A stretch of DNA of 64,000 bases, from contig OX104127.1 in assembly GCA_944470555.2 (NCBI GenBank), positions 111,938,741 through 112,002,740 of the forward strand, written 5' to 3'. Each line of letters opens with the position of its first letter. Position 1 is the stretch's first letter. The position numbers were made by a program, and so were the translations under genes. The notes beneath the pieces were generated by a model. It searched no databases and was not told where the DNA came from. It saw nothing but the letters and a program-made list of their open reading frames with translations. Shown in pieces: positions 1 to 12,245 of the stretch. Source of the DNA: Heterobilharzia americana. Lineage: Eukaryota > Platyhelminthes > Trematoda > Strigeidida > Schistosomatidae.

Positions 1-2610
1 GTGATGGAAATGTTGCAGAGAGATATATAGGAAACATTTTTAGCAATAAAAATTTTATTTTACGGTATTGTTTATTAAATTTCAGCTCTAAAAATTCAGT
101 AGTAAGGTGGTGCTACATATCTCACCTTACACAGTCAAGAAATGTACAACATACATCCTGGACGGCTTAAATCAATGCATACTTTTAACCTCATCTGGTT
201 TCACAACCAGATATATTCAGTCGCACAAAATGTTTTAGCGTCATATAGATGAAGAAAGTAAAACCTCTGTCCCGTCTAGCAGAATTTTTGTTTTTGCACT
301 CCACAATGCTATCAAGCCAAAAAGCTTCGTTGATTAGGAATTCCTGACCCAGTAGCCTATTTTATGTGTGGTCAATAAGAGGATTATTGTCACAAGCAAA
401 ATGTTGCAAACAAGCAATACCTTTCGTATTCTCTACTGTAAATGGATGTATTATCCATTTCAACCAAAACCATGACGTCTAAAATGACGAACTTTTCGGT
501 AATCTGTTGCCACCCAACGTTTAAATTTGTGAAAATCTTCTTAAGTTATTCTCGGTATAGCTTTCAGTGAAGTTTACAGTTTACAGCTTAAACAGGCATG
601 TGGAAACAATGCGAGATATAGCGTAAATTATGCAGGTATTGGTGTAATAACCGGATCGATACATGAAAAATCCCTAAACCGCGGAGATAATGCAGTAGTG
701 CATGCCTCGCGTAAATAGTTCGTGCAATGTGGAAATAATAAGGAAACTGTCTGTAAGTAAAGCTGCGTTTACGCACGCAGACGTAAATTATCTCGTGCAT
801 TATGCAAAAATTCGTCTATATTGCGCAGTTAAGCATTATTTCCGCATTTCTGTTTGACAGGGGCTCTTGAACTATGTTGTCTATAATACGCATTGTTGTG
901 CTAAACACTGAACATAGTACGTGATGTAACATCATAAAAACGGTATTTAACAAATTATATCCCTTATTATTAAAAGATATGATTTCTTGCAAAAGTTTGT
1001 TAAGTATTTCCTAATTTATTATTATTCAGGACCGAGAAGGTGCTAGAGCGTCTTATCCGTAACTTTTCAAGAGCAGCGAAGTTGTACACAAGCCAAATAA
1101 CTAATTACATGGCAGCGAAGCATATATGTGCGGACCTGACGGATACCGGTGATGTGTTTCCTCAAAAGCCTTTCAACCAAACAACAACAACAACACTGAT
1201 TACCTGGGTACCGTGAAGTTCAAAACTGTTGACCTGGTTAAACACAGAGTTACTAACGGTCCTTTAGAGGACTAAAATGTAGAAATAGATCAAATTTACT
1301 GAATAAATAGACATTAGTCTTGTCCAAGAATTAGGTTATTGAAAAGTAATGAATTAAAATCCAAACGAAATGATCATTCCGTTCATGTAGAACTGATGAA
1401 ACAGAAGAGTAACAGTTCACTTAGCATATAGGACCCCAGTAGCTAAGATATTCTTCACCCTAACTCCAAGGTAGAAAACTCACCAGCTCATAAATTTGTG
1501 TTCGTTTTGTGTTGCCAGACCATTTGTACTCATGTACTAGAGTAATTTTCTTGTCCATAGTGAATGAGTATTTCTAATAAGCTTGTTCATTTGAGGCCTA
1601 CTTCAAATAGGTGGTTTTTACTTGTGTAAACGCGAAACAGATATGTATCCGGTTTACTCGTAGTGTATTTTGTTCAGTCTAGGGAGAGAATTCGAGGCAG
1701 AAACCAAGGATTTACTGAGGAAAATTATACCGTGCCTCCAGGAAATCAGCAATAAAAATGTTGCAAATAGTCCACGTTAACGTATAGGTTTCTTCCAGAG
1801 TTTATCTGTTTCTGCATAGTTGCTCCAGTATTCAGCGTATTTCACCAAGATTGTGCGAGCTTCTAGAGGAACCATTCGTGATTCACTGCCCAAATCCGTA
1901 GATTTCTCCGCCTTAGGCCCACTAACCCTTACTTTCCTGTAAATTATTACTTCCGTCTTAAACGAAGATTCTTGAGCCTATTTCGTGAGTTCTGAAAGAC
2001 CCCGGGATTCGCCACACAGTCTAAGCAGCCCCTAAGATGTGATAGCCTACGCAAACGGAGGTGTATAAGTACCCTATAAAGACTGCGATGTTATACTAAG
2101 CAGTCAGTAACTGCTATAAATATCCAGGTCAAAGTTGTTACGATTCTCCCGAAAGCTGAGCACCCTTTTAGGCTTCATCATTATGTCACACTGCAGTCAG
2201 GGAACTTCATCTTTCCTACCGTTTGCAGATGCGATCTCCAAGGTCCTGTGGGTGGCCTTGAGTAAGTGCGTCTGATTCACACTGGTTTTGTCCCTATCAT
2301 TTCACTATCCACTTTGAAAAGTAATTTGGCGGGTTTTTTAAATCATGTAAGACGTTCTTGTAGTATGCCCATTTCGTTAAGCTCACAGTAGCGTATACGA
2401 CGATGAAATCGGTACTGATATTCTCCCAAGCCTAAACCCTGTGTTAACTCCCACTGCGTCACTATGCGGGATTTTTCTTGATCTCCCTAAAGTGCATTTA
2501 AGCTAAACTAAATCCTAACTGCTGAGTGATTTTTAATTTCCTCTTTGTGGACGATGCAAGTAACGTAAAGCTGCAAGGGCTGAGGGAGACGTATAGAGAT
2601 CATCTGTGAA
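1..2610. other. No gene seen
   Basis: AT-rich sequence with stops in all frames; the only frame worth mention is a 70-codon chance-like one at 800-588. A small (AAC)n lies near 1181-1196. Confidence 0.5.
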
Positions 2611-2689
2611 ATGTACTCGGATTTCTGCCACAACCAAAAATCAATGAACAGAGACTTGCGGATCAAGGTCATGTTGTCACTATATAATT

Positions 2690-5180
2690 CGTCCCTTGGG
2701 TTCCCAGTGGAACATAGGGCTTCGGTAGCACGTCTTTATTCCATTCTGTCCCTTACAATCTTTTCAACCTGGCTCCACGACTGCCCACAAGCTCTCATTT
2801 CTTCCTCGCACGATCTCCTCCACGTCACCCTCACCTCGGATGCCCAACTCGCCATTTCCACTCTGAATTCCACTCAAGTGCCTGTTGCATGATGTCCCCG
2901 AATGATCTTCTCAGTGCATGCATAATCTATCTCCACTTCCCTCTGGATATTTGTTGAGTGATAGGCTCTTGTTTGGTTCGCTGCCAGAGTCCCTTGCTGC
3001 TTATTCTTTCTGGCATTCTGAGCTTCGGTAACGAGCCAGAGTAGGCAGTTGTTGACGAGGGTCTGTAGTTTGTTGGAAATGCTTTTCGCAAAGCACCAAG
3101 TCACTGAATCATACAGAAGCACTGACTTGATGTTGGTGCTGCAAAACCGGGTCTCATTCTTCATGCTGAGTGCAGATCTCCACACTGGTTTCAGGTTAAC
3201 GAAAGCCTGTCTCTCCTTCCCGATCCTGGTTTCGACGTCCTCGTCTGTGCCACCTGTAGCTGAAACGACGCTGCATAGATAGGTGAAAGAGGCCACCTCC
3301 TTTAAGTTTCTCCCACTGATCGTGGTTCCAGCTTCTTGTTGGTGGTGGTGGCGTTAGTTTGGTATCATCCCCACCTCTGTCTTCCCTACGTTCACTTGAA
3401 GTCCCGTCTTCGCTGCCTCGCCTCCTCTGTCAACCGGTTAATTTCCGCCTGTAGATCTTCGAGCTTGTGCGACACTAGACACAAGTCATCGGCGAAATCC
3501 AAATCTTCCAGGATCTTTTCCCCGGTCCAGCGTGTGCCCTCTTGTTGCTCCTGACCGTTTGCTTCATGATCCAGTCAGGTCAACCACAATCAGGAAGATG
3601 AGCGGTGATCATAGCCAGCCCTGTCTTACCCCCGTCTCCAACTCAAAGGTGTCAATGAGCTTGCCACTGTGGATCACTCGGCATGTAGCATCGTCATATA
3701 GTTGTTGAAATGGGTTGATAAAGGTTTGTGACACTCCGTAGTGTTGAAGCACCTGCCAAATTACTTCTCGGTTGACGCTATCGAATGCCTTTTCAAAGTC
3801 GATGAAGTTGAGGTAGAGTTGCTCTATGATCTATTATGATGCGTAGAGTAGCGTTGCAATTTGATGCGTACATGATTTGTTCTTCCTGAATCCAGCTTGT
3901 TTCGGTCGTAATTTTGAGTCCAGAGCACATTTTAGTCTTTCCAGGACGATGTGGCTTAACACTTTGGTTGGGGTGACAGGGACAGGAGCATGATTCCATG
4001 TCAGTTCCTGCAAAGGCTTAGGTCTCCCTTGTCTGGAAGTTTCGCAAGGTAGCCCTTCTTCCAATCAATTAGCAGGCACCTTTCACTCCTTCCTTACAAA
4101 CCTTCTGCAGAAGTGGTGTGAGCATGTCTGCTGATGTCTCTGCGTCTGTGTTCAGTGGTTCTGGAGGAATTCCATCTGGTCCTCCTGCTTTCCCGCATTT
4201 CAGCAGTTTTATGGCATTCAGGATTTGTACTTTCGTCGGAGGGCCTGTGTTTACTGGTAGTTCTGCCGTTGCTGGTGGTATTTCCGGACGGGTTGCAGGT
4301 GGTGGTCGATTCAAGAGTCTTTTGAAGTGGTCAGCCCACTGTTTCCTTTGCTGCTCCTCTTTGCTAACTAGCTTTCCTTCACTATCTTTCATTGGTTTGA
4401 TCTGTGTTGATCTCTCCCCTCCCAGATAGTAACCTGGTTATTTGATACAATGTTGTCAGGCCTCTCCTACCAGCAGCCTGTTCTGTTCACTTGTCGTAGA
4501 AGTGTCTTTTGTCTTTCCGTGCATTCTTCTTCACTTCTTTGTCCAGTGTAGTGTTTTATAGGTTGTATTCAGTTCCTCCTTTTGTTTTTCATCCCTGCAC
4601 TGCACTGGTTCATCTGCTTCACCATCCTCTTCTCCTCTACCAGCCTCCATGTGTCCGTCGAGATCCATTCCCTGTCCTGTCTTCTTTCTTCTTCCTTCCC
4701 AATGGGGCTATGCAGGTTTCTTTCCCCATAGCTTTCAAAGAGTTCCAGTATTCATCCACACAGGTTTCTTTAGGGGTGTTGTTCGACATCGCCCACTTTG
4801 TCTTGATTGCTGACTGACGTGAAGATATCTCTTGTAGTTTCGTCCCTCAGTTTCTGTTCCGGGTGTTGAACTTCGACTGTGGTCTACCACCAACCCTCTC
4901 GAATGCTTTTAACTTGGTTTTGAAGGTAGGTTCCTTGCACTAGACAGTGAGTGGTCTCAACCTACATCTGCTTCCCTCCCTCATCCGATTCTATGTCAAG
5001 TAGGCTGCATCTCCACTTTCTTCAGATTGAGATGAAGTCGATCTGATTTTTAGTGTGTCCGATATCTGGTGAAATCCATTTCGCTTTGTGGATATGCTTG
5101 TGCTTGAACACACGGTGCCTCCAATCACCAAATGGTAGAATGCGCAGAATTCTGCGGACAGTTCTCCGTTATTGTTCATT
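2690..5180 (-). mobile_element. Family A RTE-type retrotransposon, broken copy
   Basis: Reading minus: endonuclease C-terminal part ('NNGELSAEFCAFYHLVIGG', about 5180-5000), a linker, then reverse transcriptase with 'ADHFKRLLNRPPPATRPEIP', 'LLKCGKAGGPDGIPPE' (4392-4069) and 'LRPKQAGFRKNKSC', then the RTE C-terminal block (3296-2874). The frame is broken in several places. The 3' end ('ttgggttcccagtggaacat') is near 2690 without an AAT tail. The copy is fused near 5180 to a different element. The 3939-4525 part is identical to 28507-29093. Confidence 0.8.
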
Positions 5181-6370
5181 CCACCGGGTACTTCTGGACC
5201 TGTGGTCATGTTAAGCAATGATATTTCCGGGCCCACGATGTCTGATGCGAGCCATGCCTCCGTTTTGAAAATTATAACGTCACGCTGATTACATCACACT
5301 GTTCTTGTCTGCAGTAGTTGACCTCCAAGGCTTCTTACATTACTGTAGAGGAATACGAAGAAGCTACCCCGGGTTTGGTGCTACACGGGAACCTGTGCGG
5401 AGGGTAGGGAAATGTTGCATCGGATCCTTACTGTCGGTCTCCACGGGAGTGGCAAGCCTGCGTTTTAAATCCTTCTTGGCATGCCAGTGTTATTGTGACG
5501 GCAGTGTTCATCATTACGTCCACGAGCATTGGTTCATCACATACTTCTCTTGTGACTAGTACTGTCTATGTCTTTATTGAGGGCTACCTCCCTTCTTCCG
5601 GTCTAGTGGACCGTGGTTTACTCTCAAAGAATCCTATACCGCCTCCTATTTGATATTTTACGGGGTGCCATGATGTAAGAACCCCTGTGAGTGATGCACT
5701 ACAGCTGGGGGTACAGCAATCAACATTGGTGAGTAGGCGCTCCACAGAAGAGTATGTCTTGACCTGCGAATTTTCCGGTCCTATTTTGCCTCCAGCCATC
5801 TCCACTGCTCGACACCATGGGGGTGATGATCATATTAGGTGAATCTACTTGCCAATTCGGTCATTCAACGCGCCACCGTGGCTGCACCCTTGTGCGGATC
5901 ACTCAGTGTGGACTTTCCGCCCCTCTGATGACCCCACCATTACGCAGGAGCCTGCGATGTCCGGTCGGCGCGAAAGTAGTGGTATGTCTTCCGACTGTTT
6001 CGCTGTCGTCGATGGCACCCTAGGAGGTAGTGGCCTATCTTGAAGTGCACTGCTTCTTGGGGACAGCCGACCCAAGCCAGTTGCAAAGGGTTCTACTCCT
6101 AGCCTCTTGCAGTAACCACCACGTTCATTCTTGTCGAACTACTCCCTTTTTAAGAGTGGGTCTGCTGGTGTGGGGAAAATGGACAGTATGATGTGGTCCA
6201 TTCTTTTGCCCAGTGGGTGCAGGGTATTGGGTTTTGTAGCCAATGATTTTAGTCTATCCCTTCCCACATTTTCTCCCGTCCATGTGTCACCGACGCAACT
6301 TAATTCTTCAGATTGTTCCGTTTCATTAGATCCTCTGGGTGGCATCGATAAAAGTGAAGATTGTTACTAA
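5180..6370 (-). mobile_element. CR1-like non-LTR fragment (ORF1 end and endonuclease start)
   Basis: On the minus strand near 5330-5190 the translation reads NVRSLGGQLLQTRTV..., then KTEAWLASDIVGPEISL, matching the NVRSL...TETWL...E entry motif of CR1/Jockey-type endonucleases rather than the RTE 'TWNVRTM'. Upstream, 6345-6139 encodes a polar 68-aa frame (MPPRGSNETEQSEELSCVGD), perhaps the end of the gag-like ORF1. Stops and frameshifts break the part between. This is the least certain of the element assignments. Confidence 0.4.
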
Positions 6371-6489
6371 CGCATGAAATGATTCAACGGATCCAAGCTA
6401 GCGCAATCCAAACGAATTGCTGCGTTTTTCTGTATAGTTTCCCAAACTTCCTCAAGCCACGCACGGTCAAAGATTATGTTTCAACAATA

Positions 6490-6840
6490 TCAAAGCACGA
6501 CTTGATGTGATAGGTCTGGGATGGATTTTTGGTGAATCCATGGTACTCTGAGACTACAAAAGGCTATATCAAAATTGCAAAAGTACCTCAACAATGCGGC
6601 TGGGTGACTATACAATCCGAAGATTTCTCTGGCACGGGACACGTGCTGTACAGCAAAAATTGATTGACCAGATACAATTGTTAAATGCCTGCTAATCAAC
6701 GATAATATTCCCAAACTATCTGCAAGAAGCGAACCGACCAGTAAACACTCCCAGTGGACAGTCAAAAGACAAGCAGTTACTTCGCAGGGCACCCTTACCT
6801 TGGGCCAAACAAAATGTCCGGAAAGGTAAAACAACCCCAT
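6490..6840 (-). CDS. Unassigned ORF, possible exon
   Basis: A 116-codon frame beginning MGLFYLSGHFVWPK with a good donor GTAAGG right after that Lys. It lies 230 bp beyond the stop of the four-exon minus-strand gene, so it could be a downstream exon of that gene or an older repeat. The opposite strand is also fairly open. No motif is recognised. Confidence 0.2.
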   Translation of the reverse strand: MGLFYLSGHFVWPKVRVPCEVTACLLTVHWECLLVGSLLADSLGILSLISRHLTIVSGQSIFAVQHVSRAREIFGLYSHPAALLRYFCNFDIAFCSLRVPWIHQKSIPDLSHQVVL

Positions 6841-7068
6841 CTTGTCAGCAGTTCTACACCACAGGGTAGCAAAGCGAACCAGTACTGATGAGTCCCAATC
6901 AAAAGAAAGACAAATGATTCGCGTTGAGTCAAAGAAGAGCGAATGGCAAACTAATATTATATCGGTTAGGCTTAGAGGATAATATCTACAGAGAGGACGA
7001 AGACAGCCAAATAAACACCAGTACAGTGAATAGGGTGCACAAGAGGGACTTTCGAACCATCTATTCCG

Positions 7069-8786
7069 TCACAAAGACAGCTTTGGTACTCCACTTTGGG
7101 TGGGAACTGGTTGTTTCCTGTACCCGAGGATGATATCTTTGACCACTTGTGGAGCTTTCTCAGTTTCTTCGAGGAGATTTTTGGAGCCCGTGTCCTGTAA
7201 TGTCTTGGGACATTCCAGGTACATCAGCTTCCCGGTGATGATACCATGTAATTTCCAACATCCTGGATATATTTGCCACATCCATTTGCACACTTGCTTC
7301 CCCATGAAGCCCTAATACTGACCTGGGTGCTCTTGTCACAGTTACAGTGGACCCAATTTAGAAGACTGCTGGACTCAGAGTCTTCTTGAGCCTCCAGCGC
7401 TGATTTATTGCAAACATCACTGTTGTCGGATATTTGCTCTTTGTTGACGACAGAATGGCTTGCCTTCTGTGAGTTGGGATCAACTACAGCGCGTGTCGGC
7501 TCACTCGCTTGTTGACATACGCGTTTTTCCCGTCTTTTGTTTTTTACAGAAGGTATGTCTGGAGGCGTATTACTATCACTCTGACTACACGAGTTTGCTG
7601 GTCTTGGCAAGAGCTGTTTCTGATGTGGCAGTAATACGGAGATCCTGGATGGTCTGAACATTGTCGCGCTTATCTTTGCTGCACAGATTACTTTCTGTCC
7701 ATCTACCGACCTCGTTGTACTAGTTATCACTTGTGACCTGGTTTTCTGCATCACTATAGTTACGTGGTGCAAATATATAAGCAACATAAAGGACGAGGAG
7801 GGGGAAGTGTAACTTAGATAACTTCCCCCCAGGAACTTGATACTAGATCTTTCCCGCTTCGTCAGAAACTTTAATCAAGTGCACAGAATGTGTTCGTACA
7901 GACCAAGAAAGATGTTTCTTGGTGAATGATCCTCGAAGAGATGTGAAAGCTATAGCAGTCAGACGGTCTAGAATACTACGAATCACCAACTAAAAGTATT
8001 CCTTGGTTGAGAAGACGGTTACGTCATTATAAGTAGTGATTCTCGCATTCACTAGATTCGCTAGGTTGCGTTCACTGTTACGGTATGTTTGCAGGCTATG
8101 TTTTGATGATAAACGACATATATTGCCCTTAAATTGAAGATGAACAAAACGTGAAGTTATTCGAGGTTTGTCATTTTGCTTCAAATGCTGTGAACACTGG
8201 TGTAGATTACGTTCACTATGTTTGAAAACCCACCCTACAAGCCTTGAAAGCATTCGGTTCCGAAAGCTCATAACCAGAAAGCCCACAACTTTAAGATTGT
8301 AATGTCAAAACAATTATTTTTTAACTGTTACCTGCATAACATATTAAGCTGCATAAACCATATAAATATGATACGAAACAGTTAAAATAAACACTAGGAC
8401 AGCATTACAACGCGAAACAGTCAACTCGCCGCTTCACACTTGTCAAAAACGGAATAAATCCCGAACAAACTGGGTAACTTGACAGAAGGACATCTTGGAA
8501 CTTATAACAGCATTAACAACGGAAAATGTCTTTCTTAACAACTTTTACAAACGAGAAACAAGTAAATGACATGATCCGAAACGGACGAACGTCCATGAAA
8601 CACCTCAAGGTCAGGCGGATGGTTGGATGTCATTTCAGGCCGCACGTTTTGTGCTAACCAATCAAAGCGAGGGAGGTGATACCTTATCTCACTCGCTGTG
8701 ATCACAGTTGAGGCCGGTGTTATCGTGCTTGTTGTTGGAGGGCTACAACATTCTGTGTTCTGTAGGCATATTTCATCTGTTTGCAT
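7069..8786 (-). CDS. Unknown protein, four-exon gene model (332 aa)
   Basis: Proposed exons in order: 8786-8549, 8234-8023, 7745-7323, 7194-7069. Introns are 314, 277 and 128 nt, all GT..AG, with phases 1, 0 and 0 agreeing, so 999 nt remain open from ATG to TGA. The protein starts MQTDEICLQNTECCSPPTTS, has a Thr/Ser/Pro-rich N-terminus, a basic segment 'PSVKNKRREKR' (possible nuclear localisation signal) and a Ser/Asp/Asn-rich stretch 'NKEQISDNSDVCNKSALEA'. I recognise no domain. It may be lineage-specific, or exons from this stretch may belong to a longer gene. An upstream GC-rich foldback lies 156 bp before the ATG. Confidence 0.4.
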
Positions 8787-8941
8787 AGATTTAAAATACC
8801 GTCTTTCATGGAATCATGTTTCAGACCGTTTATTCATGTGCAAAGTAATCGGCTTCACTTCCACTTCTTAATTGGTAAATAAATACAGCCATGACCGTAT
8901 TTTTAAATAAAAATTTATAAAAATGAGGCTTATAAAGTAAG

Positions 8942-9183
8942 GTGACCCAGTCAACATTTTCGCGGGGCGAAACTCGAGGTCATATTTCAGATTGCCATGA
9001 AAACAAGGGGTAGAACTCAGAGCCAAACTCGGGATTGTGCAACGTTTCCCCGAGTTTTTAACCCCTGTGCTTTACCCCGATTCGTTCCGCGTTTCCCCGC
9101 GAAATGCTGCGTGTTTTTCCGACTCCCCGAGAAATGTCGCGTGTTTTGTCCCGCATTTTGCCCCGTGAAGATCTTGACTGGGT
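8942..9183. mobile_element. GC-rich foldback/MITE-like element
   Basis: The ends are inverted copies: 'acccagtcaacattttcgcg' at the left and the complement of 'ccccgtgaagatcttgactg' plus 'ggt' at the right, with about 26 of 32 positions matching. Inside are near-repeats of a ~30-bp unit carrying 'ttccccg' and 'cgcgtgttt'. The stretch is far richer in CpG and C-runs than its surroundings. No transposase is encoded and no clear target duplication was found. Confidence 0.45.
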
Positions 9184-9607
9184 GAGTTAATTGAGGCTGC
9201 ATATTGTAGCGAAAAGAATATATGATTGCAATTTTCACCTCGAAATATATGCATACAGAACACAATACTTATTTTCACACCAAAACGTGATGTCACCTAG
9301 CGATGGCTTTTAGTCTCATCCCCGATAAGCCCTTCATTCTTCCTAGGTTGCAGACCTATTTTCTATCGGATTCGCTCCCATCTGTAGGTTTAATCTTATT
9401 TCATATCATTAAAAGTCGGTTGAAATACCAAAGCTCGGTCACGGTCATCAGTGGTTAGACTTTATGAAGCTAGTGTTCAGTTTAGAGGCACTTCGAAGAA
9501 TACTATTTTGTAAAATCGAAGGCAACTGTTAGGGTTGAACAATTTTTTCCTCCAAACCAATGTTTTCCTCTGTAACTGTCACTAGTCCCAAAGTGACTGC
9601 AATGCTC

Positions 9608-9960
9608 ACAAACCCGGTCAGCTGTTTCGCGGGGTGATCAGAATAACTTACTCGCTCCCAAGCCAGAAATTTCATCGCATTTTTCCAAGTTCCATCTCAT
9701 GTTTTGATTTCGGCTGCGCGCTTTCCCGATTTTCCTCCATGTTTGCCGTTTTGCTTCAAGGTTTTTTGGTTTGTCCCCTCGTTCTCATTCATGTTGCCGT
9801 GCGTCTTTTCGACTCGCCTGTACTTTTTCAATACCTTGCCCCACGATTTCTCAGTTTACCTTACCCCTTTTTGTTACTTTGGATCGCGTCTTTCCGATTG
9901 GTATCTCTTTCATTTTTGTTACTTACCTTCTTCGTGGTACGTCCCGAGTTTTACAGTTTT
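9608..9960. repeat. Possible second, diverged copy of the GC-rich foldback
   Basis: It begins 'acccggtcagctgtttcgcg' followed by 'ggg', close to the left end of the element at 8942. It continues as a pyrimidine-rich stretch (ctttcccgattttcc, cgtctttccgattgg). A matching right end is not visible, so the copy is truncated or diverged. Confidence 0.3.
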
Positions 9961-10467
9961 AGCGCATAAGTATCAATCATACTTATTATGAAGAATGTCT
10001 CAAAGCAGCCCGAGCTTTGCAAAACAATCTTACGCCTGGTATGCCTACGTCTTAGTAAATGCTTACTGCTCTCACTCCTTGTCAGCAACAGCTTTCTGAG
10101 TGTCATTATTGACAGTCAGCATTAAAATTAATCATACGTTTCATATCTACGTAGGTGCAGCTAGTTGGTTGTAATGAAATTGCATGCCAGTAAAAATTAT
10201 GTTACGAAATTACAAAAGCAACGTCTGTTTGAGACGACTCCTTGTCGTCACGCAGGTCATCAATTCGTCAATCAAATCTAATAGGACAACCTCCCTTGAC
10301 CGCGCTTCTTTGGTTCCCCCGTCTTGAAAGAAAGTACTGCTAAGAGGTTTTCTGAAACTTACTTTCGTATGCAGGCATCTCATTTTCCCACCATCTTTGT
10401 CTCTAGAGCTGTAGTGATATTCTCAAGTAGTAATTTCGCTCCAGTTTTGCAGTTTTTAGAATTTTCC

Positions 10468-10554
10468 ATGCCTCTTTTATTGCTTGAAGTGGAAGAAATT
10501 AGAAATGGAGAACTAAAATTACATGGTTTATCTGCAAATCAAAAGCCTAACTAA
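10468..10554 (+). CDS. Possible upstream exon before TGS1
   Basis: A short frame MPLLLLEVEEIRNGELKLHG after a pyrimidine-rich 'ccagttttgcag', ending in a stop or at a weak GTTTAT donor. The phase does not fit TGS1 exon 1 directly. Listed because TGS1 may have a 5' exon in this area. Confidence 0.15.
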   Translation: MPLLLLEVEEIRNGELKLHGLSANQKPN

Positions 10555-10889
10555 ATCGCTAAACCCTCATATTTAGTTTTCAACACCCCCCTTTTTTGGC
10601 ACTGATGCTGAATAAAGGTTGTACTCTCTATCCTTTAGCTGTTTCGTGAATTAATTCTTGAAAGGAGAACCTTCACAGCTGAATCCTGGCTTTTCAAATC
10701 AGATTGTCTGGCCCAAGCGGTTAGTCACAATTTTTTGAACTCTGCTAACTTTCGATGGATATAATAGTACTATCTTCGTATTCGTTATTGCAGTCCCCAC
10801 TATTCTCCACCGGAATCTGTATCCTAACAAAAGGAACGACTAGTATTTTTAAATCGCAAGTCCGTCAAAACTCGGTAATTAGCCAACTC

Positions 10890-12245
10890 GCTTCTGACTC
10901 ATCATCATCGCCAAAATCAACACAGGACCAGGCATTACTGCGTCACGGTCCGAGTTGCCACACCTCACGTCAGTTCATCAAGTAAAAAAGTAGTGAAGTG
11001 GAAGATGAAGAAAAGAAAATTCAGTCAAAAGAAATGGAAAGTACGGAAAGAGAGGAAAGAAGAATGACAAAATGGTGAGATTCTGTGATGATTTAAGATG
11101 AGGATAATGCATGTATATATCTGCGCCACTGACATCGGTTCTGAGCCATATCATCTAGAGTCTCCAACCACTGGTTCCTCTTGTCCCACCGACCCCAACC
11201 ACCTAGTCTGCATCGCCCCACATGGCTCAAACCAACAGTCAAAGACTTCATACATTGGTGCCATGTTTTAGTCTGGCCACCTCGGGCCTTTTACCAGCCT
11301 GGACCCACCTCAGTCAACATCGTGTGACGAGGCAGACTACGGCTGGGCATACGTAGTACGTGTCCCAACCATCTCAGTCGATGAAGGTTCACAACCTTGT
11401 CAACTGATTTACCTCTTCTCCCTAAAACTCTACACCTGACTTCTGCATTACTCACGTGGTGATACCACGGAATACAGCCCATGCTATGAAGGCAATGGTG
11501 GTCAAACACCTGAAGCCTTCTTCTCATGTCTTCTACCTTCAATGGCCATGTTTCACAGTCATACAGTAGAACAGAGCGAACTGCTGTGCAGTACACACGA
11601 CCCTTAATAGACAATTGGATATAACGGCGGCCCCATAGGTGGCGCAAGTTGGCAAAAGCCAATCGAGCCTTTTGTATCCGTGCAGAGATCTCATCGGCAA
11701 CTAACTCACCAGGGTAGGGCTGATCCTACTTCCCAGGTAAGTGAAGTGGTCAACACACTCAATCACTACACTCTCTATTGTTAGCCATGGCACCGTTGAA
11801 GACCAATCCTAGAGGAACGATTTGCATTTGGGTAGTGAAAATCGCATCCCAAACATTCTCAAATCGCCACTCAGTGTTCAGAAGACTCTGAATCTTGTCA
11901 GCGTCTTCACCTAACAGGACTATGTCATCTGCATATTCTAGGTCTAGAGAAAATTCTCCTGCGACTAGATCAACATCTGTGTAATCAGGTGACGAGAGGG
12001 AGACCTCCATTAGTATATCTATGATAAAATTGAATAAGAATGGAGAGAGTGGGCATTCTTGACGGACACCACTCGACGAGTACAGCTCCTTTAACACCTC
12101 ACCATAGGCTCTAACATGCCCACAAGTGTTCGAGTAGTGAGCCTTCAATAAGGTGATGTACTTATTCGGCACGCCTTTCAGTGAGGGACATTACCATAAG
12201 ACTTCTCGATCAGTGGAGTCAAATGCCGCCTTCAGGTTGGCATAG
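10890..12245 (-). mobile_element. Family B RTE-like retrotransposon, 5'-truncated
   Basis: Minus-strand reverse transcriptase: 'SGVRQECPLSPFLFNFIIDI', catalytic 'YADDIVLLGEDADK' (12172-11759), then the C-terminal block 'CTAVRSVLLYDCETWPLKVE' and 'NLHRLRWLGHVLRMPSRSLP' (11662-11291), then a 3' UTR ending near 10890. A stop and frameshift separate the two frames. Positions 11138-12212 are identical, inverted, to 16580-17654. Confidence 0.85.
11138..12212. repeat. Inverted repeat pair 1, left arm (1,075 bp)
   Basis: Matches 17654-16580 on the other strand with no difference found over 1,075 bp. The first mismatches are at 11137 and at 12213-12214; beyond these both copies are still family B but clearly diverged. 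The 4.4-kb spacer holds TGS1 exons 1-3. Confidence 0.9.

Noticed and set aside
4118..4429. 103-codon + strand frame, identical at 28686-28997
   Set aside because: It is the antisense of the family A reverse transcriptase. It appears in both copies only because the DNA is identical.
9634..9991. Phe/Leu-rich ORFs at 9.6-10.0 kb as membrane protein genes
   Set aside because: Three overlapping frames on the same strand are all hydrophobic because the DNA is a pyrimidine-rich repeat; no start context or splice sites fit.
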